From assembly GCF_001507435.1 (NCBI RefSeq), contig NZ_LMWH01000293.1, forward strand, positions 1 through 39,232: DNA of 39,232 bases, in the 5' to 3' direction. Shown here piece by piece: positions 19,008 to 25,912 of the stretch. The notes beneath the pieces were generated by a model. The model saw only the letters and a program-made list of their open reading frames with translations, searched no databases and was not told the DNA's origin. The DNA is from Streptomyces sp. NRRL F-5122 (lineage in GTDB: Bacteria; Actinomycetota; Actinomycetes; Streptomycetales; Streptomycetaceae). The position numbers and the translations under genes are program-made. Positions within the stretch are counted from its first letter, which is position 1. Every line of letters starts with the position of its first letter.

Positions 19008-19043
19008 GAAGGGTGGGCACCCCGGCCGGGGTGCCCACCCTTC
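19008..19043. terminator. perfect bidirectional terminator hairpin
   Basis: GAAGGGTGGGCACCCCGG is directly followed by its exact reverse complement (36-bp palindrome), and A/T residues flank both sides. It lies between the convergent GlsB-like and yajQ genes and can serve both. Confidence 0.85.
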
Positions 19044-19061
19044 CTCGTACTGCCCGGTCAT

Positions 19062-19550
19062 CTACCGGTAGTTGACGAACTGCAGCGCGAAGTCGAAGTC
19101 CTGGCCCTTGAGCAGAGCGATCACGGCCTGCAGGTCGTCGCGGCTCTTGGAGCTGACACGCAACTCGTCGCCCTGGACCTGAGCCTTGACGCCCTTCGGA
19201 CCCTCGTCACGGATGATCTTCGCCACCTTCTTTGCGTTCTCCTGGGAGATGCCTTCCTCGATCGACGCGAAGATCTTGTACTCCTTGCCGGAGAGCTGGG
19301 GCTCACCGGCGTCCAGCGACTTCAGGGAGACCCCTCGCTTGACCAGCTTCGACTGGAAGACGTCGAGGATGGCGTTCACCCGGTCCTCGGAGTTGGCCTG
19401 CATCAGGATCTTGTCGCCGGACCAGGCGATCGAGGCGCCGACGTTCTTGAAGTCGTAACGCTGCGAGATCTCCTTGGCGGCCTGGTTGAGGGCGTTGTCG
19501 ACCTCCTGCTGCTCGACCTTCGAGACGATGTCGAAACTGGAGTCGGCCAT
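19062..19550 (-). CDS. yajQ: YajQ family nucleotide-binding protein
   Basis: A 162-residue protein with the family start [20 protein letters not shown] and the central [12 protein letters not shown], then the [26 protein letters not shown] ending. The fold is two ferredoxin-like repeats. YajQ homologues bind nucleotides, and one from Xanthomonas is reported as a cyclic-di-GMP effector. Length matches the family. AGGAG stands nine bases before the ATG. It lies immediately before tRNA-Tyr, a conserved neighbourhood for the SLP1 attachment site in Streptomyces. Confidence 0.93.
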   Translation of the reverse strand: MADSSFDIVSKVEQQEVDNALNQAAKEISQRYDFKNVGASIAWSGDKILMQANSEDRVNAILDVFQSKLVKRGVSLKSLDAGEPQLSGKEYKIFASIEEGISQENAKKVAKIIRDEGPKGVKAQVQGDELRVSSKSRDDLQAVIALLKGQDFDFALQFVNYR

Positions 19551-19772
19551 GTCCTGTGGCTCCTTGTATCGGGATGGATCGGTGCGTATCGGCGTGCGGG
19601 AGCGCGGCCGCCCGGCCCGGAGTCGATCCCGGGCCGCATCCGCCTAAGCCTAGCCACCTCGCCCCCTCAGGACGCCGATCTATCCGGTGGCGAAGCACCC
19701 CCCTGCATCAGGTATCGTTTACGTCGTTGCCAAGGGGTGCCGCGGAAAAGCGGCCCTGCGGCGACAATCCCT

Positions 19773-19854
19773 GGCGGTGTGCCCGAGCGGCCAAAGGGAG
19801 CAGACTGTAAATCTGCCGGCTTCGCCTTCCCAGGTTCGAATCCTGGCGCCGCCA
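19773..19854 (+). tRNA. tRNA-Tyr (anticodon GTA)
   Basis: An 82-nt class II tRNA without encoded CCA. The acceptor stem GGCGGTG pairs with CGCCGCC (one G-U), discriminator A19854. The anticodon stem GCAGA/TCTGC encloses loop CTGTAAA, with GTA at 19807-19809. A long variable arm (CGGCTTCGCC region) and T-arm CCAGG-TTCGAAT-CCTGG follow. The 3' half from the anticodon loop onward is repeated at 23780-23832, so the gene was reconstituted intact after an integration event. Confidence 0.97.
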
Positions 19855-19857
19855 CAC
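19805..19857 (+). repeat. attL: 53-bp core within tRNA-Tyr
   Basis: This is the left copy of the exact 53-bp direct repeat. It runs from the anticodon loop through the tRNA 3' end to the trailing CAC. It keeps the tRNA functional. Confidence 0.88.
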
Positions 19858-19870
19858 TAGGGAGTATCGG

Positions 19871-19897
19871 CCCCTGACCAGCAAGTTTGGTCAGGGG
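19871..19897 (+). terminator. element-borne terminator behind tRNA-Tyr
   Basis: CCCCTGACCA and TGGTCAGGGG pair around GCAAGTT, followed by the T-rich TCGATCTCTTTCG. It lies just inside the island and replaces the original tRNA terminator, which was displaced to the right of attR. Confidence 0.7.
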
Positions 19898-19988
19898 TCG
19901 ATCTCTTTCGCGATCGCTCCCTCTCCCCGTTGTACTCCGCTGGTTCCCCCTTGTTCTGGCACGCGCGTGGCACGGCCCAGCGTGGCTG

Positions 19989-20231
19989 TCAGTCTTCGTC
20001 CGCGCCACTGATCCGCTGTCGAGCCGCTTGGAGACGCTCGGCGTAGTCGGGCGCGAAGATCGCTACGAGCGACTTGTCGAGCGTGCCCGAGATCTGGTGC
20101 AAGGCCGACCAAACGGCCCGGTCGTCTACCAGGGCGTCGAAGGCGTCAGAGCCCTCCATACGTTCCAGCCAGTCGGACAGCACGAGGGCCTGGTCGCCAG
20201 TCAGCGTGATCATCACCGAGTCTTCAGCCAC
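19989..20231 (-). CDS. conserved-looking 80-aa protein, function unknown
   Basis: An 80-residue acidic, helix-rich protein with ITLTGDQALVLSDWLERM near the start, VDDRAVWSALHQISGTLD in the middle and IFAPDYAERLQAARQRI at the end. I recall similar small proteins as common in Streptomyces, but know no function. The GTG at 20231 is used; an ATG six codons later is equally possible, and neither has a strong Shine-Dalgarno. It reads toward the tRNA and is the outermost gene of the island. Its third-position G/C bias supports it being real. Confidence 0.7.
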   Translation of the reverse strand: MAEDSVMITLTGDQALVLSDWLERMEGSDAFDALVDDRAVWSALHQISGTLDKSLVAIFAPDYAERLQAARQRISGADED

Positions 20232-20383
20232 GGCGGCACGATAGGGGGTGATCGTCTTGGCTCTCGGTGCCAGTAGCCCTGATCAGTTCTTCTGGAAGTG
20301 GCTGCGTTGCTTCGTCACCTGCGCGGATACGTCAGAATTCGGCGCTGGCCTGCATTGATCTGGTCGGCAGCTGTCGTTGCCTG

Positions 20384-20620
20384 TCAGCGGTTGTCCACGT
20401 CGGACGGCCCCCAGGCGGCCCCGCGCAGAGATCCAGTTGCCCCATCCGTACGACGCCACTTAGACATCGCACGCTGGTACTGGATGCCCCAGCAGAACAG
20501 GCTGACCACGCCGAGGGAACGACTGATCCTGCTGTCATCGGTCACGGTCCAGATCATCAGCGGCACGACCATCAACAGGTACCACCTTGGGTGGTTGTGC
20601 CATCTACGCTTCTTCAGCAT
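20384..20620 (-). CDS. small two-helix membrane protein, unknown
   Basis: A 78-residue protein from ATG 20620, where AGGAGGGG stands four bases upstream, among the better ribosome binding sites in this window. A basic N-terminus (MLKKRRWHNHPR) leads into hydrophobic WYLLMVVPLMIWTV. A short polar loop follows (TDDSRISR), then a second hydrophobic segment GVVSLFCWGIQY and a polar tail of about 28 residues. Two membrane spans with both ends inside are expected. The longer open frame reaching 20791 lacks coding character. I recognise no family. It lies in the integrated island on the opposite strand to the NTPase. Confidence 0.55.
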   Translation of the reverse strand: MLKKRRWHNHPRWYLLMVVPLMIWTVTDDSRISRSLGVVSLFCWGIQYQRAMSKWRRTDGATGSLRGAAWGPSDVDNR

Positions 20621-21281
20621 GCTGCCCCTCCTGATCGGCGACGGTACAGCGCGGGCGGTGCGGAGAGGGTTTGCACGGGAGCTGCCTTGTGGCGAGTGAT
20701 CACGGGGGCCTACGCTGGTTCGCGCTCGGGCGGGTGTCTGCCTGCCCGCAATGGCCCGCGCGGCCCCCATGATCGTAGAGGCTCGCCACAAGGTGGCTGC
20801 GCAAAGCCTCGGAGCACTTCGGCTTGAGCCACCCTTACGACGTGGATGGCATGGCGGACCGCCTCACCGCCTGGTGGACGTCGATCCACACGCAAGAAGT
20901 CTGAGCAGTGAGAGCGGTCCGGTGCTGCCCAGGGACGGCCCGTCAGCCGAACGCTTAGCCACGATGGTGGTGCATCTAGCGGAGCGCCCATGACGGGCTC
21001 GACACATCGCGGCAGCAGCTGCTCCCCCTCGACCCATCTCCCGGCTTAGGTCCGCTCACGCTGCCGCATCCGTGACGGTGGCGGTACGGCGGCCCGGTTC
21101 CGCCGGCCTTTTCCGCCCGATCTCGGCATCGGCCCGGACGTCACCCCTTCCGGATGCTGTGCCCCCGCCGGGCTAGCCACGTCGCTCGGCCTGCGCAGCG
21201 CACCCATACGTGCAGAGGTGCGCGCAGCAGGTTCGAGCGCAGGCATGCCCGGAGTTGCGCTGTTGCGGCATGATCTGGCGC
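20621..21281. other. island spacer with coding remnants
   Basis: There is no complete gene here. The plus strand 20779-20904 reads without a start codon into a protein-like end, EHFGLSHPYDVDGMADRL ... WWTSIHTQEV then stop. Another frame ending at 20993 reads SAERLATMVVHLAERP then stop. Both look like C-terminal ends of decayed genes. The segment 21000-21200 shows nothing that I can support; it should contain the promoter of the repeat NTPase. Confidence 0.35.
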
Positions 21282-23228
21282 ATGCGATGGCGAGGGATGC
21301 GTTGGTGGGTCGCGCTGTTTGGTCCGTTGTTCTTTGTCTTGATGTTCACCGTGGGGCCAGCTGTACTCAACATCGTCAAACTGCCCGGTCCGAACTGGGT
21401 GACAACTGCGGTTGCGGGGGCCGGCGGAGTACTGTTGCTCGTTGCAACTCCGCTGATGCAGACGAGGTTGGATGCACTAACGCAGCAGTCAAAGCTGCAG
21501 GCCGAGCGGGCCCGACGCCAGGAGGCTGCGCTCGAACCCTTGGTTGGATCTGATCGAGACTTACCGTTCGTGCGAGAGGTAGTCGACCGGGCGCTATTGG
21601 GTATTCATCCGGCAATCCCACTGCCTTCGAGTGACGCCCCTGGGCTGTCCGCAGAACTTCCTACATATGTGCCAAGGGATGTAGACGCCGATTTGCATAC
21701 GGCTCTACGGATGGCCAGTATATCCGGCGGGTTCGTGCTTCTCGTGGGGCCTGCCGCGTCGGGTAAAACCAGGTGTGCGTACGAAGCGATAAACGCGGTT
21801 CTGAACAACTGGCGTTTGTGCATTCCGGCCACCGCCGGGCAACTTACAGCATTGGTCGACAGTGCGGTGGACTTGAGGCACACCGTGGTCTGGCTGGACG
21901 AGATGCAAGACTTCCTCGGGACAGGTCGACTCACTGTTGAGACCGTGCGACGCTTGTTGGCGGACCGCACGCGACCGGTAGTACTAGTAGGTACGATCTG
22001 GCCGAGTGAGTACACCCGGCTAAGTACGTCTAGTAAAGCCGACGATGGGCAAGATCTTAACCGGGATTCGAGAGAGATCCTCAAACTGGGCCGCCGCTTC
22101 TCCATAAGGACTTTCAGCAACGCCGAGCAGGACCGAGCCCGGAACCTGGCTCAAGCGGATCCACGGCTCCGAGAGGCCGTGGGTGGTGACGGAGACGCTG
22201 CGTGCCTGACCGAGGTGCTAGCGGCTGTGCCAGAGCTTATCCATAGGTGGGAACAGGCTGATGACCCATTCGGAGCAGCTGTCGTCAGTGCGGGAGTTGA
22301 TGCTCGCCTCTGCGGCCACCCGGAGCCGCTGCCAGTTGGCCTTCTGGAAGTTCTGGCGACCTGTCACCTGACTGGCGCGCAACGTGCGGGTGCCAAGCAG
22401 AATTGGTTTACGAGCGCAGTGCATTGGGCCTGCGTACCAGTCCGCGGCTCTGCTGCTCCACTCACGCCCGAGGCTTCCCAAATCGGCCACCTGGATGGCT
22501 ATCGCGTCACAGATGTTCTCGTTCAACACGCCCAGCGCGTTGCGGAACTACCTGTCAGTGTACCTGAGTCACAATGGGAGCTTTTGATCGCGGAGGCGAG
22601 CCCCGCGGCCTGCCTGAACATCGGACTGACGGCATTCCAAGCAGGACTTCACGGGCTGTCTGAGCGTGCTTGGAGGCGTGCTGCGGAAGCGGGCGACACC
22701 ACGGCCATGGACGTGCTTGGGGTTCTGCTCGCCCGCCAGGGTGAGTACGAGCAGGCGCGTCCCTGGTTGGAGCGTGCTGCGCAAGCGGGCAACACCCCCG
22801 CCGTGGGCCATCTTGGAATTCTGCTGGTCGGTCAGGGCGAGGAAGAGCAGGGGCGTTCCTTGCTGAAGCGTGCTGCGGAAGCGGGTCACTCCGACGCCAT
22901 GGCCATGCTTGGGATGGTGCTGGCGCGTCAGGGCGAGAAGGAGCAGGGGCGCCTCTGGCTGAGTGCTGCGGAAGCAGGCAACAGCGGCATCATGACTAAG
23001 TTGGCCGCTGCGCTAATCGCGCGGGGTGAGCACGGGCAAGAGCCTCCCTGGCTGGAGCGTGCTGTGGAAGCGGGTGACTCCGATGCCATGTCTTTGTTTG
23101 GGGCTCTGCTGGCCAGTCAGGGTGAGTACGAGCGGGCGCGTCCCTGGTTGGAGCGTGCTGCGGAAGCGGGTGACTCCGATGCCATGGCCGTGCTTGGGGT
23201 TGTGCGTTGTGCTGGCCAGTCAGGGTGA
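21282..23228 (+). CDS. membrane-anchored P-loop NTPase with C-terminal 32-residue (Sel1/TPR-like) repeats
   Basis: Positions are counted from the longest frame (GTG 21210). The start is uncertain: ATG 21282 or 21297 fits best before the first helix, but no clear Shine-Dalgarno is seen. Two membrane helices lie at about 32-54 and 64-83. A charged linker and the motif YVPRDVDADL (153-162) precede the NTPase, with Walker A GPAASGKT (180-187), Walker B VVWLDE (227-231) and VVLVGTIWPSEY (257-268) as probable sensor region. From about 489 helical repeats of 32 residues follow, consensus AAEAGDSDAMxVLGVVLASQGEYERARPWLER. Leu118 is a TTA codon. A 7-bp duplication at 23199-23212 shifts the frame in the sixth repeat and ends the protein 7 codons after it. 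I recall related NTPase-repeat proteins in Streptomyces, with no known function. Confidence 0.75.
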   Translation: MRWRGMRWWVALFGPLFFVLMFTVGPAVLNIVKLPGPNWVTTAVAGAGGVLLLVATPLMQTRLDALTQQSKLQAERARRQEAALEPLVGSDRDLPFVREVVDRALLGIHPAIPLPSSDAPGLSAELPTYVPRDVDADLHTALRMASISGGFVLLVGPAASGKTRCAYEAINAVLNNWRLCIPATAGQLTALVDSAVDLRHTVVWLDEMQDFLGTGRLTVETVRRLLADRTRPVVLVGTIWPSEYTRLSTSSKADDGQDLNRDSREILKLGRRFSIRTFSNAEQDRARNLAQADPRLREAVGGDGDAACLTEVLAAVPELIHRWEQADDPFGAAVVSAGVDARLCGHPEPLPVGLLEVLATCHLTGAQRAGAKQNWFTSAVHWACVPVRGSAAPLTPEASQIGHLDGYRVTDVLVQHAQRVAELPVSVPESQWELLIAEASPAACLNIGLTAFQAGLHGLSERAWRRAAEAGDTTAMDVLGVLLARQGEYEQARPWLERAAQAGNTPAVGHLGILLVGQGEEEQGRSLLKRAAEAGHSDAMAMLGMVLARQGEKEQGRLWLSAAEAGNSGIMTKLAAALIARGEHGQEPPWLERAVEAGDSDAMSLFGALLASQGEYERARPWLERAAEAGDSDAMAVLGVVRCAGQSG

Positions 23229-23470
23229 GTACGAGCGGGGGCGCCTCTGGTTGGAGCGTGCTGCGGAAGCGGGTGACTCCGATGCCATGGACGTGCTTGG
23301 GGTTGTGCTGGCCAGTCAGGGTGAGTACGAGCGGGCGCGTCCCTGGTTGGAGCGTGCTGCGGAAGCGGGCAACGCCACCGCCATGGCCATGCTTGGGGTT
23401 GTGCTGGTCGGCCAGGGTGAGTACGAGCAGGCGCGTTCCTGGTTGGAGCGTGCTGCGGAAGCAGACGACC
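22680..23470 (+). repeat. coding 96-bp tandem repeat array
   Basis: About eight units encode the 32-residue repeat. Units 5-8 (from about 23050) are nearly identical at DNA level: the CGGAAGC start recurs at 23161, 23264 and 23360. The spacing is 103 across the 7-bp duplication and otherwise 96. Earlier units are more diverged. This points to recent tandem expansion at the 3' side. Confidence 0.85.
23199..23212 (+). repeat. 7-bp tandem duplication causing a frameshift
   Basis: GTTGTGC occurs twice in a row. The corresponding place in the next unit has one copy (CTTGGGGTTGTGCTGGCC). One extra copy adds 7 bp and moves translation to a frame that stops at 23228. Confidence 0.88.
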
Positions 23471-23544
23471 TTTACGTCGCGGGCATTCTCCGGAAGACGA
23501 GCTGGCGCGTCCTTCGCTGGATTCTGCCACGAAAGCGGGCGTAA
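23206..23544 (+). pseudogene. out-of-frame continuation of the repeat NTPase
   Basis: Beyond the 7-bp duplication the repeats continue without a stop in the +1 frame: VVLASQGEYERGRLWLER, then two further full units and a diverged end (ADDLYVAGILRKTSWRVL ... RKRA). No ribosome binding site or plausible start precedes it, so it is not expected to be translated alone. Removing one 7-bp copy would fuse it to the NTPase and give about 770 residues. Confidence 0.8.
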
Positions 23545-23779
23545 CCGACGCCATGGCTCTGCTTTGAGGTTCTTCTAATCGGTCGGGGGGCGTCTGCTGG
23601 GGTTGCTGTTGAGGCGGGCGATACTCACGTCGTGGGCACTCTCGGAACTGGCCAGAATTGAAACGCAGTAGACACTGCGTGGTCGCTATGGGGGGCGATT
23701 GCGCTTCTGTGGGGCAGGTGTGGGGCGAAGCAGGGCGCGACTCTGACGTCTGCAGCTGAAACACAACCTGCTGCGCGGT
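23545..23779. other. decayed repeat units before attR
   Basis: After the second stop, sequence still resembles the array in shifting frames: AGVTDAMALL, then a stop, and later AVEAGDTHVVGTLG (about 23605-23650). The array was therefore once longer. From 23660 to attR nothing further is recognised. Confidence 0.55.
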
Positions 23780-23832
23780 CTGTAAATCTGCCGGCTTCGC
23801 CTTCCCAGGTTCGAATCCTGGCGCCGCCACAC
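23780..23832 (+). repeat. attR: second copy of the 53-bp tRNA-Tyr 3' end
   Basis: This is identical to 19805-19857 over 53 bp. It lacks the tRNA 5' half, so it is not a functional tRNA. It marks the right junction of the island. Confidence 0.88.
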
Positions 23833-23837
23833 GGAAA

Positions 23838-23882
23838 CGAAGGGCCCGTGACCTGCTGTTTCAGTAGGTCACGGGCCCTTCG
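23838..23882 (+). terminator. original tRNA-Tyr terminator, displaced by integration
   Basis: CGAAGGGCCCGTGACCT pairs exactly with AGGTCACGGGCCCTTCG. The inner GCTG/CAGT pairs close a TTT loop. It starts six bases after attR, the place where the chromosomal tRNA terminator stood before insertion. Confidence 0.75.
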
Positions 23883-24451
23883 TCATGCACCCCTGTGATC
23901 GAGGGACTGTCTTACTCTGTCTCGCGTTCGAACGCCTCGTCTCGGGGTGCGTGGACGGCGTGTGGACGGGATCTTGGGCTGCTCGGCCTAGTTGTCCCAG
24001 GCGGGCCGAGCTCTTGGCGTTCGCGGCCTCGTCTCCGTCCCTGAGGAACTTGGCGTGTACCCGAAAGGCACCGCCACGCTGTGGCCGGCGCACTCAGCCA
24101 CCGACCGAGGTTCGACTCCGGAGCTGAGCCAAGGGGACCGAACTCGCTTCGTGTCTCCCGAGTCCGACGAACCTCACGTGGTGTATGGCGGTGATCCTGC
24201 GGCCGTGGTCGCGGCACTGGAGCGTGTCCGACGCGTCGCGTCATGCAGACGTCGCCACCCCCAGGGCTGCCATCGCGCCGCCGTCCGTCCCGCCTTCCCC
24301 GTCGGCCGTGGTGGCCTTGGGCGGCCCGGGGCAGTGGCCCCGCTCCCGACAGCCATGTCACCTGAATGGCGCAACATGATGTGCCACCCACATGGGCGAA
24401 GATCAAGCTGGCTAGTGTCCCGACCGAGGCAATCCGTGAAAGGGGAACCAA
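23883..24451. other. region without supportable gene
   Basis: About 570 bp right of attR have no open frame with coding character. Around 24100 there is a tRNA T-arm-like string (GAGGTTCGACTCCGGAG), but no acceptor or anticodon arms can be built with it. The last 40 bp should hold the promoter of the secreted peptide. Confidence 0.4.
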
Positions 24452-24640
24452 ATGCGCATTCGACGAATCCTTGCCGCCGTCATCGCCACGGCAGCCCTCG
24501 CCGGACTCGGCCTCACAAGCGCCGCCACCGCCACCGCCGCCAGCCCCACCCCGGGTGAGTGCGAGCAGGGCGGCGGAACGGTCGATTGGGCGACCAACCT
24601 CTGCAGGGGCGGTACGCACGACGGGCAGATGGTCGACTAA
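24452..24640 (+). CDS. small secreted peptide, unknown
   Basis: A 62-residue protein with a clear Sec signal: MRIRRI, a hydrophobic core AAVIATAALAGLGLTSAA and a likely cleavage near residue 30 (ATAAS). The mature part is about 32 residues, with two cysteines (in GECEQGG and NLCRGG) that could form one disulphide. GAAAGGGGA lies four to five bases before the ATG. A hairpin terminator follows at 24651. I do not recognise a family; it is not a chaplin or a lantibiotic precursor by visible motif. Confidence 0.65.
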   Translation: MRIRRILAAVIATAALAGLGLTSAATATAASPTPGECEQGGGTVDWATNLCRGGTHDGQMVD

Positions 24641-24650
24641 GCCCCGCTAG

Positions 24651-24679
24651 GCGCTCCGCAGCCACGCGCTGCGGGGCGC
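24651..24679 (+). terminator. hairpin after secreted peptide gene
   Basis: GCGCTCCGCAG pairs with CTGCGGGGCGC (one G-U) around CCACGCG, 11 bp downstream of the stop. Confidence 0.7.
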
Positions 24680-25135
24680 TTCCGTGCGGAACGCAGCCGG
24701 GACAGTCGCAGGGACTGTGCCGACCCGTGGTCACGGCCCAGCCACCCGCGCACGGCATGGACGACTTGATGTCCACGCCGGGTGGTACGGCGTTGGCGGC
24801 CCGCACGTTGCCCTGGTAAAGCCAGTGCTCACCCCGGGTCGTCGGCACGGTCCCTGTAGCGGGCAGGCTCGAGCGGGCCCCTGCAATGGCTTCCGCCTTG
24901 CCGAGATCCGGGGCCGTGAGACCGGCACCGCCGGGGTGATAGGTCGCCACCCCCTCGTGCCACGCACTTGGCCAAGAGAGCGGCAGGCAGGTGCTCACCC
25001 CGAAACTCGGTTGGTTGGGTAATGCTGGGAGACCGCCACAGGTCTGTTGAGGACTGGAGGCAGGGGCAGCCCGGGACTTTGGCGAGAAGCGGGCCGCCCT
25101 GCCTGTTCCTGTTGCTGTTTGAGGAGGGGGAAGGG
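24680..25135. other. region without supportable gene
   Basis: Open frames exist on both strands, but none has a plausible start or protein-like composition. The 3' end contains the leader of the 99-aa gene. Confidence 0.4.
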
Positions 25136-25435
25136 GTGAGCGAGGAGCAGATCAGTGCTCGACTGCACGAGAGGATCCGGCGCGACTTTCCGGATGCCGA
25201 CGCTGCGTGCGGTGTCATCGGAGCCTTACGGGTGCCGGCAGTCGAACTCGAAAGCTCGCTGCAGAGCACGGAGCGGCTTTTGACTGCGGCTGTGGTGATC
25301 GCTGATGGGGACGTGGGACGGTTTCGGTCGGCGGTCCGCCTTGCACGGACTGACTGGCGCGATCTACTCATGGCGGCAGGGCTCGGGCAGGAGGACTGGC
25401 CGCGCGTCCTGGATGAGGAATTGAGTTCCCGCTAG
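25136..25435 (+). CDS. 99-aa hypothetical protein
   Basis: It starts at GTG 25136, immediately after the purine tract GAGGAGGGGGAAGGG; the longer frame to 24968 is not coding-like. The soluble sequence begins VSEEQISARLHERIRRDFP and ends RLARTDWRDLLMAAGLGQED then WPRVLDEEL, both probable helices. The ending DWRDLLMAAGLGQEDWP resembles small Streptomyces hypothetical proteins, but I know no function. The nearest genes are a secreted peptide upstream and a frameshifted gene downstream, so the context gives no clue. Confidence 0.6.
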   Translation: MSEEQISARLHERIRRDFPDADAACGVIGALRVPAVELESSLQSTERLLTAAVVIADGDVGRFRSAVRLARTDWRDLLMAAGLGQEDWPRVLDEELSSR

Positions 25436-25580
25436 CTGTTGGTAGCTGCTGCTTCAACCCCGTCCGGAGGGGATGGGCAGAGGTCGGGCTGATGATTGAC
25501 CAGCGCGCTCGCCACGGCGGCGGCCGCTGGGCTCCCCGCTGCGTTGGTCAGTTGATCCGCCGCTGGGGAGGGGAAACCGC

Positions 25581-25912
25581 ATGCATCGGTCACGATCGAT
25601 CCCGAACGTGGCGGATGAACGTCTGTGCCGGCTCATCGTTCGCGACGAAATGCGCGAGCGGGCCCGCAAGCTGGGCTTCTTCGGTGGATCATGCTGCCCT
25701 TCAGCTTCGCGACCGACGGCGCCACGGTCGGGGGTGATCTTCGGCGTGAGCGAGGGTCGGACAGGATGCACGTCTACGCGGTCGCTGTGGATGACGCCGC
25801 GCAGACGCTCTCGGCCGACGAACGCCAGCACCTACGGGCCACTGCCGAGGTACCGGACTGGTTCATGGACGACGTCGAGCGCCGGTACCGGGAGATCCGC
25901 AAGCAGCGCTGA
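25581..25912 (+). pseudogene. frameshifted hypothetical gene
   Basis: ATG 25581 has GGGGAGGGG seven bases upstream and reads a protein-like N-terminus (SRSIPNVADERLCRLIVRDE, then RERARKLGFFGG). From about 25685 the coding-type codon usage passes to another frame, which reads MLPFSFATDGATVGG ... MHVYAVAVDDAAQTLSADER and ends VERRYREIRKQR. Together they would make about 110 residues. A second reading is two overlapping genes, with the latter starting at ATG 25691. No family is recognised. Confidence 0.4.

Larger units (their letters stand above)
19805..23832. mobile_element. integrated island at tRNA-Tyr (SLP1-type site), integrase-less
   Basis: The island is bounded by two identical 53-bp repeats: one in the 3' half of tRNA-Tyr (19805-19857) and one at 23780-23832. 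The unit length is 3,975 bp. tRNA-Tyr is the known attachment site of the actinobacterial integrative element SLP1. Inside I find an 80-aa protein, a 78-aa membrane protein and the repeat NTPase, but no tyrosine or serine recombinase, excisionase, replication initiator or FtsK-like transfer protein. Base composition is visibly lower in G+C than the flanks in the NTPase gene. It is best read as a non-autonomous or decayed element carrying cargo. Confidence 0.8.

Noticed and set aside
22680..23470. CRISPR-like regular repeats
   Set aside because: The 96-bp units are contiguous, keep one reading frame and encode a helical repeat. There are no unique spacers.
19858..23779. Hidden integrase or excisionase in the island
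   Set aside because: I looked in both strands for the tyrosine recombinase R-HxxR-Y pattern and serine recombinase motifs in the open frames and found none.
24060..24130. Possible tRNA gene
   Set aside because: A T-arm-like string is present, but no matching acceptor stem or anticodon arm can be formed.
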